In this document: in pieces, positions 15,305 to 23,784 of the stretch
Layout of the letters: each line of letters begins with the position of its first letter
Numbering within the stretch: the first letter of the stretch is position 1
DNA from: Cellvibrionaceae bacterium
Lineage (GTDB): Bacteria > Pseudomonadota > Gammaproteobacteria > Pseudomonadales > Cellvibrionaceae
Reading direction: 5' to 3'
Assembly: GCA_021151615.1 (NCBI GenBank)
Contig: JAGKXA010000065.1
Span: 1-24,365, forward strand
Length of the DNA stretch: 24,365 bases
Made by a program: the position numbers and the translations under genes
Notes under the pieces: generated by a model
Told to the model about the DNA's origin: nothing
The model's database searches: none
What the model saw: the letters and a program-made list of their open reading frames with translations, nothing else

Positions 15305-17044
15305 ATGAGCGACAGCATTTATATCGTCAACAGCAAACAAATTTTTGATGCAATTGTGGTGGGTTCTGGCATAACCGGCGGTTGGGCCGCCAAAGAACTC
15401 ACTGAAAAAGGTTTGAAAACGCTACTGGTAGAGCGCGGCCGCCCGGTCGAACACCGCAAAGATTATGTCGGTGAAGGTGTTAAACCCTGGCAAATGCCAT
15501 TCCGCGGAAAAATTGAAAATTCAATTGTTGAAGAGCAGCATTACATCCAGAAAAAATGCTATGCCTTTAACGATGCCACCAAACATTTTTTTGGCAACGA
15601 CAAAGACCTGCCGTACTCAACGCCAAAAGATAAACCTTTCGACTGGATTCGCGGCAATCAATTAGGTGGAAAATCCTTATTGTGGCATCGTCAATCCTAT
15701 CGTTGGAGTGAACACGACTTCACGGCCAACGCGCGTGATGGGCAAGGAACCGACTGGCCGATCCGTTACAAAGACATTGAAAAATGGTACGACCACGTTG
15801 AAATTCACGCGGGCATTAGCGGTTCAGTAGAAAATCATCCTTCATTACCCGACAGTAAATTTTTGCCGCCGTTTGAAATGAACGCCGTAGAAAAAGAAAT
15901 GAAAAAGCGCATTGAATCCAAATGGAGCACGCGCAAAATGTTCATTGGCCGCACGGCGCACCTATCAGTGCCTGCACCGCACCATACCGCGCAAGGTCGT
16001 ATTCAATGTCAAGCACGCAATGAGTGTCAAAAGGGATGTTCATTCGGCGCTTATTTTTCTACCCAAAGCTCAACACTGCCAGCGGCGCTTGCCACCAATA
16101 ATTTGAATATCGCCACTAATAGCATTGTGCACAGCGTGATCTATGACCCTAAAACCAATCGCGCTACAGGCGTGCGTGTGATTGATGCAGAGACAATGGA
16201 AACGCGCGAATATTTTGCCAAAGTAATTTTTCTGTGCGCCTCCACACTCGGCACTACGCAAATTTTGCTCAATTCCAAAAGTGATAGTTTCCCCACTGGC
16301 CTCGCCAATTCCTCCGGTGTACTGGGCCATTATTTAATGGATCACCTTTACACGGCCGGCGCAACTGGTCGCGTGGAAGGCTTTGAAGAGGAATACTATT
16401 CCGGTCGTCGCCCCACGGGTTTGGCGATTCCGCCATTCCGCAACGTGACCGAAAAAAATGATAAATTTTTACGCGGCTATATGCTCACTGGTGCAGCCAT
16501 GCGCACCCCTTGGGATGCATTTGCTTGGCAAGATGGCTTTGGTGCGGACTTTAAAAAATCCATTCGCAGCGCCGGCAGTTGGACTTTCCACCTGGGTGGA
16601 TCAGGCGAAATGTTGCCGCGTTATGAAAACCAGGTTTCCCTGCACCCAACACTAAAAGACAAGTGGGGCATGCCACAATTGCATATTGAGTGCACCTATG
16701 GTGAAAACGATATTAAAATTTTCCATGATATCGCCGACACCTGTGCGGAAATTCTTGAAGGTATAGGCGTGAAAGACGTACAAAAAGAAATTCGCGCGCT
16801 TAAAAAAGGAGAATGGGCACCGGGCTTATCCATCCATGAGATGGGCACTGCACGCATGGGTAAAGATCCAAAAACCTCTGTATTAAACGGTTGGAACCAA
16901 GCGCACGATGTCCCCAACCTGTTTGTGACTGATGGTGCCTGCATGGCTTCTTCAGCATCGCAAAATCCGTCGCTCACCTACATGGCATTAACAGCGCGCG
17001 CCGCCAGTTATGCGGTAGAGCAATTGAAACAGGGCAAGATTTAA
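15305..17044 (+). CDS. GMC-type FAD dehydrogenase, glucoside 3-dehydrogenase-like
   Basis: This 579-residue flavoprotein opens with the FAD motif VVGSGITGG (Gly20, Gly22, Gly25). It has NQLGGKSLLWHRQSYRW in the N-terminal half and the GMC C-terminal signature with His511 (HEMGTARMG) and Asn554 (SQNPSLT), the expected His-Asn active-site pair. Cys235, Cys241 and Cys245 have the C-x5-C-x3-C form and resemble the cysteine set that holds a 3Fe-4S cluster in direct-electron-transfer FAD glucose dehydrogenase. No own signal peptide is present, so export with the preceding Tat-signalled subunit is likely. A c-type cytochrome subunit, usual in the three-part complexes, is not encoded here. The sugar and the oxidised position are inferred only from relatives. 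Confidence 0.9.
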   Translation: MSDSIYIVNSKQIFDAIVVGSGITGGWAAKELTEKGLKTLLVERGRPVEHRKDYVGEGVKPWQMPFRGKIENSIVEEQHYIQKKCYAFNDATKHFFGNDKDLPYSTPKDKPFDWIRGNQLGGKSLLWHRQSYRWSEHDFTANARDGQGTDWPIRYKDIEKWYDHVEIHAGISGSVENHPSLPDSKFLPPFEMNAVEKEMKKRIESKWSTRKMFIGRTAHLSVPAPHHTAQGRIQCQARNECQKGCSFGAYFSTQSSTLPAALATNNLNIATNSIVHSVIYDPKTNRATGVRVIDAETMETREYFAKVIFLCASTLGTTQILLNSKSDSFPTGLANSSGVLGHYLMDHLYTAGATGRVEGFEEEYYSGRRPTGLAIPPFRNVTEKNDKFLRGYMLTGAAMRTPWDAFAWQDGFGADFKKSIRSAGSWTFHLGGSGEMLPRYENQVSLHPTLKDKWGMPQLHIECTYGENDIKIFHDIADTCAEILEGIGVKDVQKEIRALKKGEWAPGLSIHEMGTARMGKDPKTSVLNGWNQAHDVPNLFVTDGACMASSASQNPSLTYMALTARAASYAVEQLKQGKI

Positions 17045-17109
17045 CTCCGCCTGTTGCGATCAACACAGCCACTAAAAATAGTAAAATTTTTAACAAAGGA
17101 ACTCACTTC

Positions 17110-17973
17110 ATGAACCTGTCCAAAACCATAAAATCCATCACTATGGCCACCATTGCCAGCCTGAGCATTGCCACATTTGCAGCTGATGTTGCACCTACAT
17201 CACCACAATTAAGTGTGCAGCTTTGGTCAATTAAAGATGATGTCGCAAAAGACTTTGAAGGCACATTGAAGAAATTGAAAACAATGGGTTTTCAAGGAGT
17301 GGAATTTGCTGGCAACTTTGGCCCTTATGCCAACGATCCCAAAGGCCTGAAAGCATTTTTGGAAAAAACCGGATTAAAAGCCTCTGGGGCTCACGTTCAC
17401 TTTGATAAATTAACACCCGAAACCTTTGATGCAACTGTCGCTTTCTACAAAGCGATCGACTGCAATTATTTAATTATCCCAATGGATAAACGTGCATTTA
17501 CACCGGAAGGCGCCAAAGAAGTTGCTGCAGATCTTGAAGCGCTGCAGAAAAAGTTAGCACCGCACGGCATGCATACCGGCTACCACAACCACAAACCGGA
17601 AATGCTTGGCGATAAAGGTAAAACCCCTTGGGATGTGATCGGCACTGGTACATCTCATGATGTAATCCTGCAGCAAGATGTGGGCTGGACGGAAGTTGCC
17701 GGTAAAGACCCGGTTGAATTTGTGAAAGCTTACCCTGGCCGCACTATTACCACTCACTACAAAGCCTCAGCACCAGAGCCAGGCAATAAGGAACACCCCA
17801 TCATTGGCCAGGATACAACTGACTGGAAAGCATTAATTCAAGCGAACAAAACGATTGGCGGTACCCTATGGCTGGTAGTTGAGCAGGAATCCTACCCGGA
17901 AGGCATGAGCCCAATGCAAAGTGTGGAAGCCTCACTGAAAGGCCTGCAACAAATCATCGCCGACGGCAAATAA
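17110..17973 (+). CDS. Secreted xylose-isomerase-like TIM barrel (sugar isomerase/epimerase family)
   Basis: This 287-residue protein has a Sec signal peptide (cleavage near TFA-AD, residue 24) and the AP-endonuclease-2/xylose-isomerase-like barrel: LSVQLWSIKDD, FQGVEFAG and GLKASGAHVHF. Probable metal ligands or active-site residues are Glu164 (YHNHKPE), Asp190 (QQDVGW), His216 (THYKA) and Glu258 (VVEQE). Most annotated members are called sugar phosphate isomerases, but a periplasmic protein is unlikely to act on phosphorylated sugars. Related proteins act as lyases or isomerases on 3-keto sugars, which fits the GMC dehydrogenase 65 bases upstream. It is the last gene before a strong terminator, and AAAGGA precedes the start. 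Confidence 0.85.
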   Translation: MNLSKTIKSITMATIASLSIATFAADVAPTSPQLSVQLWSIKDDVAKDFEGTLKKLKTMGFQGVEFAGNFGPYANDPKGLKAFLEKTGLKASGAHVHFDKLTPETFDATVAFYKAIDCNYLIIPMDKRAFTPEGAKEVAADLEALQKKLAPHGMHTGYHNHKPEMLGDKGKTPWDVIGTGTSHDVILQQDVGWTEVAGKDPVEFVKAYPGRTITTHYKASAPEPGNKEHPIIGQDTTDWKALIQANKTIGGTLWLVVEQESYPEGMSPMQSVEASLKGLQQIIADGK

Positions 17974-17982
17974 TTATTTTAC

Positions 17983-18025
17983 GCGATAACAAAAACGCCG
18001 CAGACTGCGGCGTTTTTGTTATCGC
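17983..18025. terminator. Perfect-stem bidirectional terminator
   Basis: A 20-base stem without mismatch (17983-18002 with 18006-18025) closes a three-base GAC loop. Its core is AAAAACGCCGCA/TGCGGCGTTTTT, giving T-runs within the stem on both strands. It lies between the convergent TIM-barrel and patatin genes and should stop both transcripts. Confidence 0.9.
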
Positions 18026-18060
18026 TCCCTCAAAAAATACCGTTCATATCTATAAACCGT

Positions 18061-20511
18061 TTACTGCAGTAGTGTTTTAATTTTTTCCCCAGCTGATAGA
18101 GCTACATAATTACCCAGTGAGCGATAAACCTCAAATTGCGTTTCATCAAAATATTGATCACTGGTTGATTCATGCGGATAACTAGGATTAGCGTGGCGAT
18201 AATAGTTTAGGTATTCAGGTTCATTGCCAGTAAACGACAGTTTTAAATAAAGCAAGCGGCCAATCTCGCCATTGCTGTACTCAATAACTCCTTCTGCATA
18301 ATTAACCGGAGACAAGCCATTTACCGGACGAATATCATTTACATTTAGCTTAATGTTTATGCCAAAGTCGATTGCAGCGTAGCGCTGCAACGTTACCAGC
18401 CCGGAAAAATCCATGGTTGGATCGGCTTCGGCGTCAATACAAATAATGGTTTTGCATTGACGTTTGAGTAACTCATAAACCCCTAAATTTTCTAAATGTC
18501 CACCGTCTGAACAATTCACATAAGACGTTTTCTCACTCGCTGTGCCGCAAGCTTCTCTAATTAAATAGGAGAGGCCGGGTGGCCTAAAACGAAACAAGTA
18601 CTTATCAGCGCTAGGTTTGAATTTTTTAGGGTTTGGTAGCCAATAGTTCAAACGCATATTTAATAGTGTTAATAGAAAACGCAACCGATTTACAGTGCCT
18701 ACTCCCATGTTCGGAGAAACGGCCGCCGCTGAAATAGCCATAGCCGCCGCCAGATTAAAATGCTTGTCTGCAGCCTCCAGCGCATTGGTCGGGCAGTACC
18801 CGGTAAAGTCACTGCCACAAAAGCGTTTGCTCAGTATAAAAGGCATGGAGCGACGCGAGCGCAATTGCGGATTATCACTGCCCTGTAAATTCAAGGTAGT
18901 GTTAATAATATGATAGGGTGCGCTGCTGCGCTCTCCATTTAACTCACTCATTTTTAAGCCATCGTTATGGGAAAGCCTGCCATCTTTCGATGTAATTAAA
19001 AACGTGCGACTGAGCCGATCGCGATAAAAGGGGTGCAAGGAAAAACGGTTAATACTGACAAACAGAGTGTTATACAGCCAGACCACAAAACCCATCAGAT
19101 AAATCCACCATTCAGCATTGCCACGGGAGATTTGCAATTGACTGATGCGCAGCATTTTCCGGTTGGGCCTTAAACGCAAGGATTCTGCCAATCCTTGCGC
19201 ACCCAGGCTGCGCAACATAAATCCCATGCTAAGCTCATTGACAATGGCAATATCGATATTCGAATTTTCATCCGTAGTAAATGCACTGCTATTACTCAGC
19301 CCAGGGCATTCAAAATGGACGTTGAAATCCCAATAGGATGTCACCCTGCAGCTTTTGGTATTGATATATTTTTTATTGAGTATTGGCACCAAATAATTAT
19401 GTAACTGCGCAGCTATATCCGGATCAAACTCACCAGCCACTTCATTGATTAACTGTGGTTCCACGGTATTTGCATAATAATTAATAACCACTGATGCATC
19501 GCTAGTATGCCTTGGATCAATGATTTTGCGGGTGGTATCAGTGAGGTCGTAGCTGTAAGGCGTATTCACCGCCTGAATACAAAAGAACAAATACATAAGT
19601 ATCAGCAACAGAGGCGCGAACATGCTGCTGAGAATCAGGATTAGTTTTGCGCGTAACTTAATATAGCCGAGCACGAGCGACGCAAGAAACACACCTGATG
19701 CTATAGCAATTGATGTGGAATAGGTCTCTGCAAATGTTTTGAATTCAGTAACCAGCGTGGTGGCATTGTAGCCCGCCACATTGCGTAAAAAGTGCAGCAG
19801 CGGAATAGAGATAACCGCCGATATGGCAATGACAGCATAAATAACAAAACGCTCATCGGCGTGATCGCGCGCCAACCAACTCAGTTTATCCTTGAAAATA
19901 GGACGCAGGATAAAACCTAACAGCAGGGGAACTATGCCCATAATCAGCGGAAAGAAAAATTGAATTTCAGCACTGAAGCGCCCGGCAACTTCTAAAAACA
20001 ATTCGGTAATAAATACCGCGAGTATGACCATAGGGAAAAACGTCAGTACACTACGCAGCACGCCTTCAATAAACAAAGTGGGAATTCGCAGCCCGCACAT
20101 AAACCCACTGGTGCGCAAATATTCACTGTAATTACGAATATGATTGAGTGCATCCGGTTCATGACGGCCATTCTTATCAGTGAGCTTATGCAAATTTTCA
20201 GCATCATCTTTTGCCAGTGCGCTAACGCAACTGCCGATATAGCCGCCCCCTGAAACAGTTGAAAGGTAATCAATTTTGAAAATCCATTTGTGGGAAATCA
20301 AATACTGAATAACGCCCAGGCAAAATGACGCCGAACGTATCCCACCACCGGAACAGGCTAGTCCTACCAGATTATTCCTGGTACTAAAGCTGTTTTCCAA
20401 CTTGTGGGTATCTTGGTTGCCAGGGCAATTAGCCCTACGTTTGCCAATCTCATCCAGCTCCGCCGGAAAAACTTCCTCCTGGAATATTTCGGTCTTTAAA
20501 GGGTGGCTCAT
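18061..20511 (-). CDS. Patatin-like phospholipase with internal membrane domain
   Basis: The 816-residue protein has a split patatin fold. The N-terminal part carries the oxyanion motif SGGGIRSAS (54-62) and the nucleophile Ser87 in STVSGGG. The catalytic Asp669 lies in SDGGHLENLG near the C-terminal end. Between them are about six likely membrane segments (near 154-176, 184-203, 222-242, 267-286, 289-313 and 468-486) and a soluble stretch of about 150 residues. The catalytic parts probably face the same side of the inner membrane and act on lipids there (inference). The start at 20511 has AAGGA about ten bases upstream. It appears to be a single-gene unit: GC-rich terminator downstream, divergent esterase upstream. 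Function is unknown beyond probable acyl-ester hydrolysis. Confidence 0.88.
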   Translation of the reverse strand: MSHPLKTEIFQEEVFPAELDEIGKRRANCPGNQDTHKLENSFSTRNNLVGLACSGGGIRSASFCLGVIQYLISHKWIFKIDYLSTVSGGGYIGSCVSALAKDDAENLHKLTDKNGRHEPDALNHIRNYSEYLRTSGFMCGLRIPTLFIEGVLRSVLTFFPMVILAVFITELFLEVAGRFSAEIQFFFPLIMGIVPLLLGFILRPIFKDKLSWLARDHADERFVIYAVIAISAVISIPLLHFLRNVAGYNATTLVTEFKTFAETYSTSIAIASGVFLASLVLGYIKLRAKLILILSSMFAPLLLILMYLFFCIQAVNTPYSYDLTDTTRKIIDPRHTSDASVVINYYANTVEPQLINEVAGEFDPDIAAQLHNYLVPILNKKYINTKSCRVTSYWDFNVHFECPGLSNSSAFTTDENSNIDIAIVNELSMGFMLRSLGAQGLAESLRLRPNRKMLRISQLQISRGNAEWWIYLMGFVVWLYNTLFVSINRFSLHPFYRDRLSRTFLITSKDGRLSHNDGLKMSELNGERSSAPYHIINTTLNLQGSDNPQLRSRRSMPFILSKRFCGSDFTGYCPTNALEAADKHFNLAAAMAISAAAVSPNMGVGTVNRLRFLLTLLNMRLNYWLPNPKKFKPSADKYLFRFRPPGLSYLIREACGTASEKTSYVNCSDGGHLENLGVYELLKRQCKTIICIDAEADPTMDFSGLVTLQRYAAIDFGINIKLNVNDIRPVNGLSPVNYAEGVIEYSNGEIGRLLYLKLSFTGNEPEYLNYYRHANPSYPHESTSDQYFDETQFEVYRSLGNYVALSAGEKIKTLLQ

Positions 20512-20562
20512 GGTATGAATATCCTTTTAATTAGGTGCGGCTGGTTATTAGGCGCAGTTAGT

Positions 20563-20592
20563 TTGCCGCTTCGACAGAATAAATGGTATTTA
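20563..20592 (+). promoter_or_regulatory. Possible promoter of the CE2 esterase gene
   Basis: TTGCCG (20563-20568) and TATTTA (20587-20592) are 18 bases apart. The match is moderate and lies about 130 bases before the chosen start codon. Confidence 0.3.
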
Positions 20593-20724
20593 CCCCTCAA
20601 ACCTTATGCGAAAAAGGGGGTGGAATACAAGTAAGGCAGGCCAAGCTGGTTGGGGTGACGCAATTGCGCTACCATGGAATCACATGACAAAAAATTACCG
20701 CTATTTCTATTACGAGAAACTCCA

Positions 20725-21795
20725 ATGAAAAAGCTCTTCCAATACAGCATATTGTGCGGATTTATAATTATTACGCCCAATCTTTGGGCCACTGATTTAC
20801 GACAACTGCCGACCCATGTGGGTGGCCGAGTGCTAGAAAGTACGGCTACCGATGGCAGTAAAGTCTATGAATATTCTTGGCCAGCGATATATTTTGAAGC
20901 CGCCTTTAACGGTGATTCACTGACACTGAAGTTTGATGACAACCAAAACAATTTCCAATTAACGGTGGACGGTACAGCGCCCGTTGCCATTAATAAACCC
21001 GGCAAGCAGGATTATCAGGTTCCCAACCTCCACCCAGGCAAACACAGGGTGCGTCTGGAAAAAATTAGCGAGACCCAATCCAGTAGCGGCCGCTTCCTCG
21101 GCTTTTATTCAGACGACAAACCGGCAAAGCTACCGGTGCGCAAACGCCAAATCGAATTTATCGGCGACTCCTACACTGTGGGTTATGGCAATGTATCCTC
21201 CAGCCGCGAATGTAACGATGCACAACTTTTCAGCACCACCAATTCACAATTGGCATTTGGACCACTTACTGCAAAACATTTCAATGCGGATTATCAAATC
21301 AATGCATCATCCGGGTTTGGTATAGTGCGTAATTATAATGGCCACTCTCCCGAAAAAAGTTTAATTGGCCTGTACCCCTTTACGCTCCACGCCAATAATT
21401 TTGTTTATAACAGCGATTGGAAGCCCCAAGTTATTGTGATCGGTTTGGGGACTAATGATTTCTCCACGCCACTCAATGCCAATGAGCGCTGGAAGACGCG
21501 TGAGGAATTGCAACAGGATTACGTCCACAAATACACCGAGTTTGTAAAATCCCTGCAGCGCAAAAACCCCAAAGCTGAATTTGTGCTGATGGCCTCTGAC
21601 CATGCAAACGGTGAAATCGCCAATCAGGCTGGCAAGGTGTTGGAAAACCTAAAAGCATCCGGCATGAAAAAAATCGACTTTATTATTTTCACCGGGTTGG
21701 ATTTGCGAGGCTGTCATTGGCACCCTTCCGCCAAGGACGACCAATTATTAGCTGGGTTAATTATCAAACATTTAGAGACAAAGAAAGTGTGGTAA
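20725..21795 (+). CDS. CE2-type SGNH acetylesterase
   Basis: This 356-residue secreted enzyme has a signal peptide (MKKLFQYSILCGFIIITP, cleavage near LWA-T), an N-terminal beta-sandwich region (about 30-135) and a C-terminal SGNH hydrolase domain. The nucleophile is Ser149 in IGDSYTVGYG, the oxyanion region is GLGTNDF, and the catalytic His333 is in GCHWHPS. This domain order is that of carbohydrate esterase family 2, known from Cellvibrio japonicus and Clostridium thermocellum, where acetyl groups are removed from glucomannan or xylan. The position two residues before the family His-Pro, often Asp in SGNH enzymes, is not acidic here; a Ser-His dyad as described for the clostridial CE2 is possible. 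I chose the ATG at 20725 because the signal peptide starts there; the frame is open to 20674. Confidence 0.87.
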   Translation: MKKLFQYSILCGFIIITPNLWATDLRQLPTHVGGRVLESTATDGSKVYEYSWPAIYFEAAFNGDSLTLKFDDNQNNFQLTVDGTAPVAINKPGKQDYQVPNLHPGKHRVRLEKISETQSSSGRFLGFYSDDKPAKLPVRKRQIEFIGDSYTVGYGNVSSSRECNDAQLFSTTNSQLAFGPLTAKHFNADYQINASSGFGIVRNYNGHSPEKSLIGLYPFTLHANNFVYNSDWKPQVIVIGLGTNDFSTPLNANERWKTREELQQDYVHKYTEFVKSLQRKNPKAEFVLMASDHANGEIANQAGKVLENLKASGMKKIDFIIFTGLDLRGCHWHPSAKDDQLLAGLIIKHLETKKVW

Positions 21796-21845
21796 TTCAA
21801 TAAGAGTTACATACTTTCTCCACAGTACTGATGCAGGAGAAGCAA

Positions 21846-22781
21846 ATGAAGGCCATTAGAATTCATGCTTACGGTGGGCGTGAACAGTTGTGCTTTGAAG
21901 AAGCACCCAAACCTCTTCCAGGTGTTCATGATGTGCTTGTAAGAGTTATCGCTGCATCAGTCAACCCCGTGGATTGGAAAATTCGCGCCGGTTATCTTAA
22001 AGATATGTTACCACTGGAACTGCCATTTATTCCCGGTTGGGATTTATCCGGCGTAGTGGACTCTATCGGCACGAGAGTAACAAAATTTAAGCCGGGCGAC
22101 CTGGTATTTTCCCGCCCCAGCATTACCCGCGATGGCAGCTTTGCGGAATTTATTGCGGTTAATCAAGATGAGCTGGCAATCAAACCTGCGACTCTTTGCC
22201 ACGTCGGCGCTGCTGCCCTGCCCTTGGCAGGTATAACCGCTTGGGATGCGCTGGTAAAAATCGCTCAAATCAAAGCAGGCGACAGAGTGTTAATTCATGC
22301 CGCAGCCGGCGGTGTTGGCTCATTAGCTGTGCAATTGGCAAAAAATTTCGGAGCTTACGTGATCGCTACCGCCTCTGAAAAAAACTCAGCCCTGGTTAAA
22401 TCACTCGGCGCAGATGAAGTTATTGATTACCGGCAACAACCGTTTGAAAAAATCATCAACAACCTGGACATAGTATTCGACACCCTCGGCGGCGAAACCC
22501 AGGAGAAATCCTGGCAAACCTTACGCGAGGGCGGGATTCTTGTATCTGTGGTTGAACCACCGGCAGCAGAAAAAGCTAGCGCATATAAAGTACGCAGCGC
22601 TTTTTTGTTTATCCAGCCAGATGCGCAGGTACTCGCCGAATTGGCGCGCTTGGTAGATGCTGGAAAATTGCGCCCAATAGTATCCGCTGAATTCAGTTTA
22701 GAAAATGCCGCGAAGGTTCATGAGCTAAGCGAGTCGGGTCGTACGGTGGGAAAAATTGTAGTGCATATAGGCCAACCTTAG
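21846..22781 (+). CDS. Zinc-less MDR oxidoreductase (quinone reductase-like)
   Basis: This 311-residue protein belongs to the medium-chain dehydrogenase/reductase superfamily: GroES-like N-terminal half (ASVNPVDWKIRAGY, FIPGWDLSGVV) and a Rossmann half with HAAAGGVGSLAVQLAK around residue 150. The cysteine and histidine ligands of the zinc alcohol dehydrogenases are absent, which suggests an NADPH:quinone reductase or enone reductase. AGGAGA stands six to seven bases before the ATG at 21846; an in-frame ATG at 21831 lies upstream of and next to this site and is less likely. It follows the esterase gene by 50 bases, perhaps in the same transcript. The physiological substrate is unknown. Confidence 0.9.
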   Translation: MKAIRIHAYGGREQLCFEEAPKPLPGVHDVLVRVIAASVNPVDWKIRAGYLKDMLPLELPFIPGWDLSGVVDSIGTRVTKFKPGDLVFSRPSITRDGSFAEFIAVNQDELAIKPATLCHVGAAALPLAGITAWDALVKIAQIKAGDRVLIHAAAGGVGSLAVQLAKNFGAYVIATASEKNSALVKSLGADEVIDYRQQPFEKIINNLDIVFDTLGGETQEKSWQTLREGGILVSVVEPPAAEKASAYKVRSAFLFIQPDAQVLAELARLVDAGKLRPIVSAEFSLENAAKVHELSESGRTVGKIVVHIGQP

Positions 22782-22897
22782 TACAAACAAAAAATACATC
22801 GACTGCAACACTTGAACTAACACTGGACAGCGGCGCCTTGCTACTGAATATTTGCACATCAATGCGAGTGGTACTGTTTAAAAAGTATTGCACGCCT

Positions 22898-22938
22898 AAC
22901 AACAATGGAAACATATTCTTGGTGTTTACATTGTTGTT
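22898..22938. repeat. Long hairpin in the MDR-GNAT gap
   Basis: AACAACAATG (22898-22907) pairs perfectly with CATTGTTGTT (22929-22938), extended inside by AAAC/GTTT after one mismatch, with an 11-base loop. It lacks a T-run and is AT-rich, so it is not a standard terminator. The rest of the 219-base gap 22782-23000 shows nothing recognisable. Confidence 0.5.
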
Positions 22939-23000
22939 CAGGAAAACCGCAAACTGGTTAATCAGAAACACCTCAGCGTCAAATAAGCCGAATTAAAGAA

Positions 23001-23501
23001 ATGTATTTGGAACACGCTCAAACTATCCAAGACTGGCACGCTGCATCAAGACTATTACTTGATGTAATGAAAGACCTTAATCACAATGGATGCACATTGT
23101 GGATAGAAAGCCAGCTGACATTTGATGCGCTAAAAAAGCAGTACCGAGAAGACGAACTTTATCTGGTAAAATCTCGGGGAATTCTGAAGGGTGTAGTATT
23201 TTTGCAAGAACAAGACCCCTACTTCTGGCCAGAGATATCAAACCGCGACAGTTTGTTCCTGCACAAACTCGCCATTCGCCCACAATACCGGGGATCAGGC
23301 AAAGGCAACGAATTAATTAAATTGGCAGAGCAGGAAGCAATCCAGCGAGGGTTAACCTGGTTGCGATTAGATTGTGATGATAGAGAGCCATTGCATAGAT
23401 TTTATCTGGACAATGGTTTCGAGTTGGTTGATATCAAAGCGATAGATGCATTTAAAGTTGCACGGTACGAGAAGTTACTTACTCATACAAAAACAACATG
23501 A
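23001..23501 (+). CDS. GNAT-family N-acetyltransferase
   Basis: This 166-residue protein has the acetyl-CoA-binding motif of the family, RPQYRGSGKGNELI (about 94-107), preceded by LHKLAI and followed by LRLDC and FYLDNGFELV. No signal peptide is present and the acceptor substrate is unknown. It starts with ATG after a weak AAAG ribosome site. It is flanked by non-coding gaps of 219 and 283 bases, so it is likely a single-gene unit. Confidence 0.88.
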   Translation: MYLEHAQTIQDWHAASRLLLDVMKDLNHNGCTLWIESQLTFDALKKQYREDELYLVKSRGILKGVVFLQEQDPYFWPEISNRDSLFLHKLAIRPQYRGSGKGNELIKLAEQEAIQRGLTWLRLDCDDREPLHRFYLDNGFELVDIKAIDAFKVARYEKLLTHTKTT

Positions 23502-23683
23502 GATGAATACCTATGACCAAAAGGTAAGAGGATTTAACTTTACAATAGAATACGCGTGACAATTAGTACACCCGCCACGACGCCAAATCAGGTTGGGCAG
23601 TGCAACGCGTTATGCGAATGGTTCAATTTAATTTATTTGATCGCATGAGCTTAAAAAGCATCCTCATGCCTGCCTCTCCGGAT

Positions 23684-23718
23684 AATAAAAAAGCGAAACA
23701 TCAGATGATGCTCGCTTT
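23684..23718 (-). terminator. Rho-independent terminator after the YqhA-like gene
   Basis: AAAGCGAAACATC (23690-23702) pairs with GATGCTCGCTTT (23707-23718), with one small internal bulge and a four-base loop. On the minus strand it ends in TTTTTTATTATCC. It lies about 65 bases after the stop codon of the minus-strand membrane protein gene. The remainder of the gap 23502-23784 shows nothing else clear. Confidence 0.75.
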
Positions 23719-23784
23719 ATGGGATATAAATGCGGAACAGTAGTAGAGCTATAAGCCAACTTTTTATTTTTGCGAAAACATTAA

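Noticed and set aside
15373..15385. AACCGGCGGTT palindrome near the GMC start
   Set aside because: It encodes the FAD-binding TGG segment and has different spacing from the operators.
22693..22971. 92-residue minus-strand frame overlapping the MDR gene end
   Set aside because: It overlaps real coding sequence, has no ribosome site or domain, and runs through the hairpin.
23530..23616. attC-like ends (ATTTAAC and GTTATGC) after the GNAT gene, suggesting an integron cassette
   Set aside because: The second end does not match the core consensus, the internal arms pair poorly and no integrase or second clear site is present.
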